The notes under the pieces were generated by a model. It was not told where the DNA came from, did no database searches, and saw only the letters and a program-made list of their open reading frames with translations. A stretch of DNA of 64,000 nucleotides from an uncultured Leptolyngbyaceae cyanobacterium (GTDB lineage Bacteria > Cyanobacteriota > Cyanobacteriia > Leptolyngbyales > Leptolyngbyaceae): NCBI GenBank assembly GCA_938023035.1, contig CALIDI010000027.1, positions 62,001 to 126,000 of the forward strand. Direction: 5' to 3'. The translations under genes were made by a program, and so were the position numbers. Positions 19,224-27,983 of the stretch are shown in pieces. Positions within the stretch are counted from its first letter, which is position 1; every line of letters begins with the position of its first letter.

Positions 19224-20480
19224 ATGGCAGATCTTTGGCTGGTTGCTGCCCTTGGGTTCTTGGGTAGTTTTGGTCACTGTGTGGGGATGTGTGGCCCGCT
19301 GGCTGTGGCGTTTGGTTTGGGCAAGCCATCCAGTCCTAACCAAGGCTGGCCATATCCATTGGGCTTTCACCTGTTGCTCAACCTGGGACGCATCGGCAGC
19401 TATGCTCTGGTGGGTGGGGCGATTGGGGCCATGGGGTCGGTGTTGGTGGCGGGTGGTCAGCTTGCAGGCATTGATAGTGGGGTGCGGCGCGGTCTCGCGA
19501 TCGCCACAGGGTTGCTGCTGATTTGGCTGGGTCTAGCGAACTTGGTGCCAGGTTATTTACCCAAACTCCCTTTTCTGCATCCTTTGCTCTCAGGGAAGCT
19601 GCATGAGCGTTTACTGGCAGTAATGTCACGGGTTTCACAGCAAACGGCCTGGTGGACTCCTGTGCTACTGGGGATGGTTTGGGGTTTGATTCCCTGTGGG
19701 TTTCTCTATGCGGCTCAAATTAAGGCCGCAGAGACGGGAAATGTCTGGCAGGGAATGGCGACTTTGCTCGCCTTTGGTGCGGGCACTCTGCCCGCGATGG
19801 TTGGGGTTGGGGTCTCAAGTGGGCTGCTCAGTCGCGATCGCCGCAGCCAATTATTTCGGCTGGGGGGCTGGGTGACGCTGCTAATTGGCATTGCCACCCT
19901 CTTTCGCAGCGATGCCATGAATGACTTGAGCGGGCATGCTTCTCTGCTGCTATTGATGCTGGCTCTGCTCGCCCGTCCGATCGGTCGCTTATGGGCAGCC
20001 CCTCTGCGCTATCGGCGCGGCTTGGGGGTGGGGGCATTTGTGCTGGCGATCGCCCACAGCCTTCATCAGCTTGATCACACCTTTAACTGGCAATGGCAAG
20101 CCGTAAGATTTATGCTGCCCAGTCACCAATTGGGAGTGGGGCTAGGGCTACTGGGGCTGGGGTTGCTGCTGCCAGCGGCTCTAACTAGCTTTGATGGGTG
20201 GGTACAACGATTAGGGCGGTATTGGCGCTGGCTACATTTGCTGGCACTACCAGCCCTGGTACTAATAGCACTCCATGCAATTTTGGTTGGCTCTAGCTAT
20301 CTGGGTGGTTTGCAGTGGAGTACACCCCAAAAGCTGTTGTCGGTTGGCTTAGTGACAGGGGTGATTCTGGTGTTTTTGATCCGTCAGCGGCGAGTCTGGC
20401 AGTTCATTGGCCTGGAGTCGTTCTATATGCCCCCAGGAAAACAGGCTACGATCGCAGCCGACAAAATCTCCGCTGCCTGA
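19224..20480 (+). CDS. SafE/TauE (UreH-like) membrane protein with C-terminal ferric-reductase-like helices
   Basis: A 418-residue integral membrane protein. Residues 1-225 form the six-helix 'UreH-like' transmembrane family, with the hallmark G-H-C-V-G-M-C-G-P near residue 15 and a second G-x-x-P-C-G-F motif (W-G-L-I-P-C-G-F, about 155), a pseudo-repeat. Family members are thought to move metals or thiols and often sit in copper/cytochrome-oxidase gene sets. The C-terminal half has four or five helices with spaced histidines (H-S-L-H-Q-L-D-H, W-L-H-L-L-A-L-P, L-H-A-I-L), resembling the haem-b helices of MsrQ/ferric reductases. ATG 19224 is chosen because the upstream frame runs through repeat DNA. 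The next gene encodes an exported YtkA-like protein, which supports a metal or redox role (inference). Confidence 0.75.
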   Translation: MADLWLVAALGFLGSFGHCVGMCGPLAVAFGLGKPSSPNQGWPYPLGFHLLLNLGRIGSYALVGGAIGAMGSVLVAGGQLAGIDSGVRRGLAIATGLLLIWLGLANLVPGYLPKLPFLHPLLSGKLHERLLAVMSRVSQQTAWWTPVLLGMVWGLIPCGFLYAAQIKAAETGNVWQGMATLLAFGAGTLPAMVGVGVSSGLLSRDRRSQLFRLGGWVTLLIGIATLFRSDAMNDLSGHASLLLLMLALLARPIGRLWAAPLRYRRGLGVGAFVLAIAHSLHQLDHTFNWQWQAVRFMLPSHQLGVGLGLLGLGLLLPAALTSFDGWVQRLGRYWRWLHLLALPALVLIALHAILVGSSYLGGLQWSTPQKLLSVGLVTGVILVFLIRQRRVWQFIGLESFYMPPGKQATIAADKISAA

Positions 20481-20571
20481 CCGTGGTCAATTCGCACCTT
20501 TTTCTGGGATGCTTGGCAGAGCCTGCCACCTATCCGGCAAAATAATTAAGAGATTTCAATCACGCATTAAC

Positions 20572-21195
20572 ATGGCCCTTCTTCCCGGTTTTACCAGGCG
20601 CAATACCTTAGCCTCGCTGTGGCTGGCAAGTGGATTGGTCATTGTATTGGGCCAAGCGGCGATCGCCCATAATGTGCAGGTCGGTCAAGATGTGGCCGCC
20701 ACTTTTCATATTGAGCCAAACCACAACCCTAAAGCAGGGAGCGAAACCCTGGCCTGGTTTGCTTTAACCCGGGCTGGCGGCCAGCAAATCCCTCTGCATG
20801 ATTGTGCCTGCGAGCTTCGGGTTTTTTCAGAGCCATTTCAACCCGGAGATTTCGCCATTCTCGAACCCTCGCTAATCGCAACGGATAGCGAAGGGTATGA
20901 GGCGATTCCTGGAGCCAAAATTACTTTCCCAAAACCAGGGCGTTACCGGTTAGAACTGGCTGGCAAAGCAAAAGATGGCTTTTCCTTTCGCCCCTTTACC
21001 TTCAGCTATGCGGTCACCGTCATTGGGGGAACCCCAGCGGCGATGCCAGTCGATGCCAAGAGCATCACCAGCCCGGTTGCACAGATCCCTGAAGCCGCAG
21101 ACAATGATCCTAATCAAGAGTCGTTATTATTTGGTATATCTGTATTGTTTGGCTTTGGTATTGCTTCTGCTCTAATGCTCAAACCCCGCCAATAA
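20572..21195 (+). CDS. Exported YtkA/FixH-like beta-sandwich protein with C-terminal membrane anchor
   Basis: A 207-residue protein with a signal peptide ending near A-I-A-H (about 35). The extracytoplasmic region of about 120 residues has D-C-A-C-E-L-R-V (a closely spaced Cys pair), F-P-K-P-G-R-Y-R-L-E-L and F-x-F-S-Y-A-V-T-V, as in immunoglobulin-like YtkA/FixH or copper-resistance beta-sandwich proteins. A single C-terminal helix (about 183-203) follows. It starts 91 bp after the SafE-type gene and probably shares its transcript. The D-C-A-C pair and the free His right after signal cleavage could bind metal. Assignment is by fold pattern; the function is inferred. Confidence 0.6.
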   Translation: MALLPGFTRRNTLASLWLASGLVIVLGQAAIAHNVQVGQDVAATFHIEPNHNPKAGSETLAWFALTRAGGQQIPLHDCACELRVFSEPFQPGDFAILEPSLIATDSEGYEAIPGAKITFPKPGRYRLELAGKAKDGFSFRPFTFSYAVTVIGGTPAAMPVDAKSITSPVAQIPEAADNDPNQESLLFGISVLFGFGIASALMLKPRQ

Positions 21196-21261
21196 CCACC
21201 CGACGATGCCTAACCTTTAGCTAAATTCAGTGACTTGTTGACCCGCTCTTCAGGAATCGCT

Positions 21262-21492
21262 ATGGACGAATCACAACCGACCATCCAGTTAGATCAATTT
21301 CTCAAGGTGATGGGGATTGCTCAAACGGGAGGGCAGGCGAAGCTCTTGATCCAGGCAGGGGAGGTGCAACTCAATGGCGTAGTCGAAACGCGCCGCCGCA
21401 AAAAGCTCGTCACGGGCGATCGCGTCGCCACCATGGGCAAAACCTTCACCGTAGACCTGGCCAACCTAAATCCCGAAGTGGATAATCTATGA
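21262..21492 (+). CDS. S4-domain RNA-binding protein
   Basis: A 76-residue protein consisting of little more than one S4 RNA-binding domain (YbcJ/RlbA-like). It has I-Q-L-D-Q-F-L-K-V-M-G, G-G-Q-A-K-L-L-I-Q-A-G-E-V and V-N/L-N-G-V-V-E-T-R-R-R-K-K-L, the helix-turn-helix plus strand pattern of the fold. Such proteins bind structured RNA, often rRNA. ATG 21262 is preferred; the upstream TTG at 21235 adds nine residues without a family match. Its last 6 bp overlap the 3' end of purS on the other strand. Confidence 0.85.
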   Translation: MDESQPTIQLDQFLKVMGIAQTGGQAKLLIQAGEVQLNGVVETRRRKKLVTGDRVATMGKTFTVDLANLNPEVDNL

Positions 21493-21768
21493 ACGTATGT
21501 TCACAGGTGTTGTCAATTCTTCCAATTCAAACCGATAATTTTCAATCACAGGGTTTGCTAGCAGTTGGTCGCAAATCTGGTCAATTTTCTGGCTGGCATC
21601 GGCTACATCCTGAGCCGTCAGCCGTACTTCCACATACTTACCGATGCGGACACTGATGACACTGTCATAGCCCATATGCTTCAAGCCTGCCTGCACAGCC
21701 GTGCCAGCGGGGTCAAGGACGGAAGGCCGCAAGGTAACATAAATTTGAGCCTGATATTGCTTTGTCAT
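21487..21768 (-). CDS. purS: Phosphoribosylformylglycinamidine synthase subunit PurS
   Basis: PurS is the small subunit linking PurL and PurQ in the FGAM synthase of purine synthesis, present in organisms with the split enzyme. The 93-residue product carries V-T-L-R-P-S-V-L-D-P-A-G and Y-D-S-V-I-S-V-R-I-G-K-Y, both diagnostic. Its end overlaps the S4 gene tail-to-tail by 6 bp. purQ, usually the downstream partner, is not seen; the gene that follows on the same strand is absent because the S4 gene faces it. Confidence 0.93.
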   Translation of the reverse strand: MTKQYQAQIYVTLRPSVLDPAGTAVQAGLKHMGYDSVISVRIGKYVEVRLTAQDVADASQKIDQICDQLLANPVIENYRFELEELTTPVNIRS

Positions 21769-22342
21769 CGAATCTTTGTCCTAAACTCACTGACCGATAC
21801 TATCGCAGAGCCTTGGTAGAAAGTAAGGAGCGAGGTTGCTCCAATGGCAAAAAATAAACTATTTTTCAGTTCAGGTTGGTTGGTTAACTCCGTAGAGCAG
21901 CGACCCGTTTTGGGTTGGCTCTGGTTTAGGAGTTGGTTGAGTCATAGGAGCGGCAAGCCTCGTCATTCGCCCAGGTGATTGGGATTGTGATTTGATGAAA
22001 CAGAGCGTTTTAAACCGATTGGATCGACCGACCTGGCTCCATTTGTCAGCTTCGCCCGCTTACCCCTGCCTTCGGTACTCTTATGAACACTGATCGGAGA
22101 AACCATTCGGAGGCATTGGCATAAAAATAAAAGTCCCGGCCATACCCCCTTGCTAAAATCTGTGGGCTATATCCCACGGACAGGCGGTGCTAACAGCGTC
22201 CCTGAGCGGCAATCCCCTTTACACTGGCGCTTGTTTCAAGTCATTTATCTGTGTTCGCCCTAAAATCAACATCCAACCCCCGTTTGCCCTCTCATCCCGA
22301 CTCTCCTTATCTTGCTTTTTTGTCCTTACCTCGTTTTTTGTC
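21769..22342. other. Spacer between purS and Fur-family gene
   Basis: 574 bp with no supported gene. A hairpin GTGGG-CTATAT-CCCAC lies near 22163-22178, 165 bp ahead of the repressor gene. A reading frame from 22187 joins that gene but has no family match, so it is treated as leader. Confidence 0.5.
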
Positions 22343-22750
22343 ATGAAACCCCGCCGCACTCGCAGTCAGGATCGGATTGTCGCCATGCTCAAAACTCTGG
22401 ATCGAGCCATTTCTGCTCAGGAGCTTTATATTGAACTGCGTGAGCGCAATCAGGGGATGGGGTTGGCGACGGTCTACCGGGCCTTGGATGCTCTCAAGCT
22501 AGAGGGGGTAGTACAGGTGCGGGTGATGACCAATGGAGAAGCTTTTTACAGCCTGGTACAGGAAGATCGCCACCATTTAACCTGTGTGCAATGTGGTGCT
22601 TCGATCGCGATCGAAGAATGCCCGGTGCATGAGCTAGAAAGCCGCCTGAACCAGACCTATCAATTCAAGGTGTATTACCACATGTTGGAATTCTTTGGTC
22701 TTTGTGCCAAGTGCCAGGTGGCCAGTACAACGGCTGATTCAGACCATTGA
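22343..22750 (+). CDS. zur: Fur-family metalloregulator, most likely Zur (FurB)
   Basis: A 135-residue repressor. The N-terminal winged helix has S-A-Q-E-L-Y-I-E-L-R and the recognition-helix region G-L-A-T-V-Y-R-A-L-D. The C-terminal dimer/metal domain has H-H-L-T-C-V-Q-C-G and C-A-K-C, the two cysteine pairs of the structural zinc site. The short N-terminus, M-K-P-R-R-T-R-S-Q start and E-C-P-V-H-E-L-E segment fit the cyanobacterial zinc-uptake repressor better than FurA, as I recall these sequences; PerR is the alternative. ATG 22343 is chosen over a 52-codon upstream extension with no family match. I see no clear Zur box in the window. Confidence 0.85.
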   Translation: MKPRRTRSQDRIVAMLKTLDRAISAQELYIELRERNQGMGLATVYRALDALKLEGVVQVRVMTNGEAFYSLVQEDRHHLTCVQCGASIAIEECPVHELESRLNQTYQFKVYYHMLEFFGLCAKCQVASTTADSDH

Positions 22751-22759
22751 AGTCATGCT

Positions 22760-24475
22760 TCAAAGATAGGGCGGAGGGAGTTCGCCCAAAATGTTGAACC
22801 GAACATGGTTAATCGCTAATTCACCAATTGAAATATCCATCTCACTATTGCTGGTCGTAATTCTAGCAAAGGAGACGCCTTTGCCAATTTCGGCATGGTA
22901 CCAGGGCAACCCCATAAAGAAGCGGAGAGGGTAGGGGCCGGTTTCAGAAACATCGTCAGGGTTAGACTCCATCGGTACCCAGCCATAACCAGGGATAAAG
23001 AACTCTAGCCAGACATGGTTAAAATCCGGTTCCAGCGGAAGGTTGCGGTGATCCGCTTTTTGCGGACACTTATAGCGGCCTACGGTGCGGCAAGCGATGC
23101 CATTTAGGCGCGCCAAGGCCAGCAGCAGGCCCACATATTCCCCACAGGAGCCAATGCCTCGTTCTAACACCACATCGGGAGTAGCAATTGTCGTGGTTAG
23201 GCTGTAGGAGAGGCGATCGTAGACATAGTTGCGAATTTTCAGCATTTTGCGCAGCAGATTGGTTTCACTGCCGATCGCTTCTCGGGCCGCTTGGCGAATG
23301 CGTGGAGTATCCATCGCCAGATCATCATCATCTACCAGATACTGGGCCTGCATTTCTGCATCGAGATCCGGTGCTCGCTCCACATCATCGGGAGTCAATT
23401 GGTACCGAATGCCGCGCACTTCTAAGAGCGCCTTCCAACCAAAGAGATGGCGCTCATTGCCTTTGTAGTGGTTGAATTTAAATAGAGCAATCCCCTGGCC
23501 GTTTTCAACCTCTTCCGTATAAGGTAGGCCCACCGGCTCCACCCGCAGCACCTTCTGCCGTTGGGTATTGGTTGGCAAGGCAATGCGCCACTCTAGGTTC
23601 TTTAAATCCACCTCTTCTAGCGGAAGAAATTCCTCAACATAGGTCATCTCCACCAGGTAGCCGTTAGAGAGGGTGTAGCGCTCAGCGGCATTGTGGACGT
23701 AATGGAGCGGGTGGATAAAGGTGAGATCGCGAAACCCCAACTCGTAGGGCATCGAAGGATTGCGCGGGTCATCTCGGACATAGGCTTCTTCAGCGGCATA
23801 GGCGACATAGAGCAACTCTTGGCCACTCTGGGGGTCTTGCCAGAAGGTAAGACTAGAGGGTGATTCAAAGGGAGTCATCACTGAAAAAATCTGTTCCCCT
23901 GTGGCCCGGTCTAAACAGTAAACCGTTTGCTCACAGCGATCGCTCACCCATAGCTCATCGCCGCGCAAAACAAGATTCTCAGCCCCAACCCCTGGCATTG
24001 GCAGGCGGGTAATGAGTCGGCGGGTTTTGCGGTCAAAAATAGAAATGTAGCCCTCTTTCTGGCTGGCAACGTAGAGAGTAGACTCTCCCACCGCCACCCC
24101 ATCGACCGGGTAGGGCATCGAAAGAAACGGCTGGGGGGTAAAATCTTGCAGGCGGCAAGTGTAGACCATTTGGTCACGTCCAAACCAGAGCTGATCCTGC
24201 CAGATAGCCAAGCCGCTAGCTCCCTCATAGGCTCCCGCATGTTTGTAATTCAGCACTGTTGCGTTATCCGTCGCCGGCTCAACCCGCAAGATAAAGCCAC
24301 GAACCGAGTCTAGGGCAAGTAGGGCGCTATCAAAGGAGGCTAACCCCTGTAGCCGATACACCCCCAAGGGGCGCACTGTCCGATAGGGCATAGCCTGAGC
24401 GGGTAAAATCGCTGAATCGCCAGCGGAAATCGTGAGTGGGTGGGTGGGTGCCGGAGGCGTAAATTGTGCAGTCAT
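22760..24475 (-). CDS. Propeller-transglutaminase fusion protein
   Basis: A 571-residue soluble protein. The first 270 residues are built of repeated strands typical of a beta-propeller (L-W-F-G-R-D-Q, L-Y-V-A-S-Q, L-W-V-S-D-R at 40-50-residue spacing). Residues about 400-530 form a transglutaminase-like cysteine-peptidase fold, with the triad in G-S-C-G-E-Y-V (Cys), N-H-V-W-L-E (His) and M-E-S-N-P-D-D (Asp). No signal peptide is seen, so it is cytoplasmic unless exported otherwise. The target is unknown. The start is uncertain: ATG 24475 is used, and TTG 24508 would add 11 residues. It converges with the Fur gene, 9 bp apart, and diverges from murD. Confidence 0.8.
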   Translation of the reverse strand: MTAQFTPPAPTHPLTISAGDSAILPAQAMPYRTVRPLGVYRLQGLASFDSALLALDSVRGFILRVEPATDNATVLNYKHAGAYEGASGLAIWQDQLWFGRDQMVYTCRLQDFTPQPFLSMPYPVDGVAVGESTLYVASQKEGYISIFDRKTRRLITRLPMPGVGAENLVLRGDELWVSDRCEQTVYCLDRATGEQIFSVMTPFESPSSLTFWQDPQSGQELLYVAYAAEEAYVRDDPRNPSMPYELGFRDLTFIHPLHYVHNAAERYTLSNGYLVEMTYVEEFLPLEEVDLKNLEWRIALPTNTQRQKVLRVEPVGLPYTEEVENGQGIALFKFNHYKGNERHLFGWKALLEVRGIRYQLTPDDVERAPDLDAEMQAQYLVDDDDLAMDTPRIRQAAREAIGSETNLLRKMLKIRNYVYDRLSYSLTTTIATPDVVLERGIGSCGEYVGLLLALARLNGIACRTVGRYKCPQKADHRNLPLEPDFNHVWLEFFIPGYGWVPMESNPDDVSETGPYPLRFFMGLPWYHAEIGKGVSFARITTSNSEMDISIGELAINHVRFNILGELPPPYL

Positions 24476-24664
24476 GCTGGCTGGTGATGAAAGAATCCTC
24501 TGGGTCAAATCATAAACGGATTTTTGCTGAGAATTTGTATCTCAGCAGAATACAAGTCGATTTAGGCTGCAAGATTTAACTTTGACTGCGTTCTGACGGG
24601 TTTTCGCATTTGACCTGGTTCAGATCACGGTAGGATGAGGGATGCTTTTAAGATATAGAATGCT

Positions 24665-26029
24665 ATGCCAACGGCCTATGTCATCGGTTTAGGAAAGTCA
24701 GGGAATGCGGCTGCCCGTCTCTTAAAACGAGAAGGCTGGCAGGTGACGGTCAGCGATCGCGGCTTATCTGATTCCCTTCTGCAACAACAGCAGGAACTGA
24801 TGGCCGAGGGCATTACCGTGAAGCTAGGCGACACATTCGATCCGACTGCGACCCAACCTGACCGGATTGTCGTCAGTCCCGGAGTACCCTGGGATCTGCC
24901 CGCGCTGATCCAAGCCCGCCAAATGGGAATAGAAACCCTGGGGGAAATGGAACTAGCCTGGCAACATCTGCGAGAGATTCCTTGGGTGGCCGTGACCGGT
25001 ACCAATGGCAAAACCACCACAACTGCACTGACGGCAGCAATCTTTCAAGCCGCAGGGCACCGCGCCCCAGCCTTTGGCAATATTGGCTATGCTGCCTGCG
25101 AAGTGGCCTTACTTGAAGATCGACCTGACTGGGCGATCGCAGAGATTAGCAGCTACCAGATTGAGGCATCGGCTTCCCTGGCACCCCAAATTGCCCTGTG
25201 GACTACGTTTACCCCCGACCACCTCAATCGCCACCACACCCTAGAAAATTACTTTGCGATTAAAGCCCACTTGGTCAGCCAGGCAGAATACCAAATTTTT
25301 AATGGGGATGATCCCTATCTTCAGGCAGTGGGTCAGAGGGGGCAGTTTCCAGTGCGGGAGGATGCCTGGTGGGTCAGTGTCAATGGTAAGGAAAACTTAG
25401 TTGGTGACCCCTTGCTGGGGTTTTACATTGAGGATGGCTGGGTGCGGACAGCGAAGGAATTGCTGTTGCCCGTGAACCTGTTCAAAATGCCCGGTGCCCA
25501 TAATCGCCAAAACCTTTTGATGGCGATCGCGGCAGCCCGACTAGCAGGGATTGAGAAAGGGGCAATTACCCATGCAGTCGCCACATTTCCAGGAGTGCCC
25601 CACCGCTTGGAGCGGATTGGGACCTGGCAGGGCATTGAGTGGATCAATGACAGTAAAGCCACCAACTATGATGCAGCCGTGGTTGGCTTAGCCTCGGTGA
25701 AAGCGCCCGCTATCTTGATCGCGGGGGGAGAAGCCAAGGCCGGGGAAGATACCGCCTGGATAGCGATGATTTGCGAAAAAGCGGCGGCGGTTTTGCTCAT
25801 TGGTTCGGCAGCCCCTACCTTTGCCCAACGCTTAGAGACCGTGGGTTATACCTCCTATGAAATCGTCGAAACCCTGGAGGCGGCGGTACCGCGATCGCTC
25901 GATCTGGCTAAACAGTACCAGGCTGTAACCGTATTACTTTCACCCGCCTGCGCCAGTTTTGATCAATACGCTAACTTTGAGCAACGGGGCGATCACTTTC
26001 GTCAACTGTGTCAGCAATTGATGGGATAG
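24665..26029 (+). CDS. murD: UDP-N-acetylmuramoylalanine--D-glutamate ligase
   Basis: MurD adds D-Glu to UDP-MurNAc-L-Ala with ATP in the cytoplasmic phase of peptidoglycan synthesis. The 454-residue length is normal. Visible features are an N-terminal Rossmann-like UDP domain (V-I-G-L-G-K-S-G), the ATP P-loop G-T-N-G-K-T-T from 112, the I-S-S-Y-Q-I motif, the carbamoyl-lysine region and the C-terminal G-V-P-H-R-L-E and N-D-S-K-A-T-N signatures. It is monocistronic with its own terminator at 26064. It lies away from any dcw cluster, as is usual in cyanobacteria. Confidence 0.97.
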   Translation: MPTAYVIGLGKSGNAAARLLKREGWQVTVSDRGLSDSLLQQQQELMAEGITVKLGDTFDPTATQPDRIVVSPGVPWDLPALIQARQMGIETLGEMELAWQHLREIPWVAVTGTNGKTTTTALTAAIFQAAGHRAPAFGNIGYAACEVALLEDRPDWAIAEISSYQIEASASLAPQIALWTTFTPDHLNRHHTLENYFAIKAHLVSQAEYQIFNGDDPYLQAVGQRGQFPVREDAWWVSVNGKENLVGDPLLGFYIEDGWVRTAKELLLPVNLFKMPGAHNRQNLLMAIAAARLAGIEKGAITHAVATFPGVPHRLERIGTWQGIEWINDSKATNYDAAVVGLASVKAPAILIAGGEAKAGEDTAWIAMICEKAAAVLLIGSAAPTFAQRLETVGYTSYEIVETLEAAVPRSLDLAKQYQAVTVLLSPACASFDQYANFEQRGDHFRQLCQQLMG

Positions 26030-26063
26030 CTCTATTTCTACTTCTTTTTTTCTTTTTTGTCGT

Positions 26064-26097
26064 GGGGTGGGAGCGTTTGCCCACACCCCTTTTTTTA
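26064..26097 (+). terminator. Terminator after murD
   Basis: GGGGTGGG and CCCACACCCC pair as a G/C-rich stem with a small bulge and are followed by seven T. It ends murD transcription 35 bp past the stop. Confidence 0.8.
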
Positions 26098-26122
26098 TTG
26101 GTACCAGCTTTATTGGTACCAG
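26095..26122. repeat. Short tandem repeat, TTATTGGTACCAG twice
   Basis: Two exact 13-base copies with a 15-bp period lie between the murD terminator and the 3' end of the converging holB-like gene. Each copy contains the palindrome GGTACC. Confidence 0.7.
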
Positions 26123-26148
26123 TTGCCAAGGTGGTTTGAGGCATAGAC

Positions 26149-27105
26149 CTACCTGCTCAAGGTTTTCACTAGTTCCAATAACGTCACCTCCCAAACTAGC
26201 CGGGGTTGTACATTCCGGTTGAGATAGTCTTCGGCTTTTTCTAACGCGACCAGCGGCAGGGCAGGTCGCAGCTCCTGACCAAACCTGGGCCAGAGTTGGT
26301 GCCAATAGTGCTGTTGTAGGTATTGCAGCAACCAGCGCTGACTCTCTGGTTCCAGAGATTGATGAATTTGACGAGCTAGTTCCAGCGCCTGTCGGGCAGT
26401 CTGGGGGATTTGGGTGAGTTGCTCGAGTAATGCTGAGGGAATGGTTTGTAACTGTTGCCAATGGGCGATCGCCGCTCCGGGGCTGCCCTGGGCCAAAGCG
26501 AGCACCTGAGGCTGCTGCAAGATTTCGGCGTGCCCAACTTGTTGCAGCACCTGGGCCATTGCCGTGGCATTCAGACGATAGAAAGGAATCCTCTGACAAC
26601 GGGATACCAGCGTCGGTAGGAGGGCTTCTACACTTGGAGCCAACAAAATTAGGGTAGCCTGTCCTGGTTCTTCCAGGGTTTTGAGTAAGGCATTCGCTGC
26701 GGCTTCTGGCATCGCTTCTGCTTGCTCAATCACTACCACCGAGCGCGCAGCTTTGAGGGGTTTGCGGGCGAGAAATTGAGCAATTTCGCGCACTTGCTCC
26801 AGCCGAATCAACGGGGTTGTTTTTCGCTTAATGCCAGCGACCTCTGCCTCAGCAACGGTGTAGCGTTTGCCCTGATGGAGATAGGTAGGCGCGACCCAGG
26901 CCACATCTGGATGGCTGAGTGGCGCGTCAGAATTGGTAAGTAACCGTAGAAAACCTAAAGCCGCTAGCGATCGCCCAATTCCATCAACCCCGGCAAAGAG
27001 ATAAGCAGGAGCCACTCGATCCAGCTCAACAGCACGGCTAATCAACTGAATTGCCAAATCCTGACCTATTAATCGGTCAAAAGCATTAATTACTGTACCC
27101 GCCAT
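26149..27105 (-). CDS. holB: DNA polymerase III subunit delta' (HolB-like)
   Basis: Delta' is a stator subunit of the clamp-loader complex that places the beta clamp on DNA. The 318-residue product has the AAA+ layout: I-G-Q-D-L-A-I near 13, a P-loop-like G-V-D-G-I-G-R-S at 39-46, V-V-V-I-E-Q-A-E-A-M (Walker-B-like), N-A-L-L-K-T-L-E-E-P and the S-R-C box of clamp loaders. The P-loop lysine is Arg and the four-cysteine zinc module of gamma/delta' is missing, consistent with a non-hydrolysing delta'. It stands alone; no tmk gene adjoins it. Confidence 0.88.
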   Translation of the reverse strand: MAGTVINAFDRLIGQDLAIQLISRAVELDRVAPAYLFAGVDGIGRSLAALGFLRLLTNSDAPLSHPDVAWVAPTYLHQGKRYTVAEAEVAGIKRKTTPLIRLEQVREIAQFLARKPLKAARSVVVIEQAEAMPEAAANALLKTLEEPGQATLILLAPSVEALLPTLVSRCQRIPFYRLNATAMAQVLQQVGHAEILQQPQVLALAQGSPGAAIAHWQQLQTIPSALLEQLTQIPQTARQALELARQIHQSLEPESQRWLLQYLQQHYWHQLWPRFGQELRPALPLVALEKAEDYLNRNVQPRLVWEVTLLELVKTLSR

Positions 27106-27281
27106 GGCTCAAGGCCTTTGGTGACAACCTGCTTTAGAACCGCATCATACCGTTTCTGACACCGCTGGAGGTGTTTAGGAAAAATTGCCTCCGCCAAGCT
27201 CCTCTACAAGCCCAGCCTCCAAAACTGTATAAGGTTTTGTGTCTCTCGCATCTTTGGCCCAGTTCTGATCAGAAATCTCCT

Positions 27282-27306
27282 AAGGAGGAGTGCTTATATC
27301 CTCCTT
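27282..27306 (-). terminator. Stem-loop downstream of the PEP-CTERM gene
   Basis: AAGGAGGA and TCCTCCTT form a perfect 8-bp stem around a 9-base loop, 36 bp past the PEP-CTERM stop. There is no T tract, so its role as terminator or 3'-end stabiliser is a guess. Confidence 0.4.
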
Positions 27307-27341
27307 TCAAAGAACGTGCTAATAGCTTGCGTAGGGTGATG

Positions 27342-27983
27342 CTAGGCCTTCCCATTGCGCCGCCGCTTAAGCTGATAGCCAATACCAGCCGCCGTCATAG
27401 TACCCAGAATGGTGAAAGGTTCGGGAACTGCTGTAGCCGGAGGAGTGCTGGGGGTATTGGGGGTAAACACAAAAATAGAAGCATGGGAAAGACCAGGCGA
27501 ACCGCCACGGTTCTTTTGAGCGACGCCCAAAGTGTTAAAGGTACCACCGGTGACATCCCCGAAGTCGCCATCAAATAGGTAAGCACTATAGAAGGTTGAA
27601 CCCTTTAAGCTAACCACAAAGGGACCCGCGAGGCTTTGACCACCACCAATGCTCCAAGAACCTGACGCAGCAGAACCCGCTACGACATTTCCAGATGGGT
27701 CATCTGACTTGCCAAACAAAGACCAGACGCCTTCAGCACTGCTGTAGCCGTCGAACAGGCCATTCATCAAAGCGGTGAGCAGAGGGCTGCCAGCTCCCGT
27801 GTCGTTGCCACTAAAAGAACCTGCACAACTTGTATAGCTACTACCACCAGCGGTAACAGTACCCAATAAGCAGTCTGTCCCATTAAAGGTTTGTGCATAG
27901 GAACCTGTTGCTGTAATTGCAACAGCCCCAGCCGCCATCAGGGAAGACTTGACCAGGATATTTGCCCAGTGCGCCTTCATCAT
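27342..27983 (-). CDS. PEP-CTERM exported protein
   Basis: A 213-residue secreted protein. It has a signal peptide ending near G-S-Y-A-Q (about 31). The Gly/Ser-rich body has three cysteines and repeated S-W-S, F-V-V-S-L and S-A-Y-L-F strands. A classic C-terminal sorting signal follows: V-P-E-P-F near 188, a hydrophobic helix and a terminal K-R-R-R cluster. Such proteins are cleaved by an exosortase and are linked to extracellular polysaccharide; no exosortase gene is in the window. AGGAG sits 7 bp before the first of two adjacent ATGs. The biological role is unknown. Confidence 0.85.
   Translation of the reverse strand: MMKAHWANILVKSSLMAAGAVAITATGSYAQTFNGTDCLLGTVTAGGSSYTSCAGSFSGNDTGAGSPLLTALMNGLFDGYSSAEGVWSLFGKSDDPSGNVVAGSAASGSWSIGGGQSLAGPFVVSLKGSTFYSAYLFDGDFGDVTGGTFNTLGVAQKNRGGSPGLSHASIFVFTPNTPSTPPATAVPEPFTILGTMTAAGIGYQLKRRRNGKA

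Noticed and set aside
20407-20571. Upstream extension of the YtkA-like gene overlapping the SafE-type gene
   Set aside because: A standard signal peptide begins at ATG 20572; the earlier frame is a shadow of the preceding gene.
22187-22342. 52-residue N-terminal extension of the Fur-family protein
   Set aside because: The winged-helix domain starts right after the ATG at 22343, and the upstream residues look like translated spacer.
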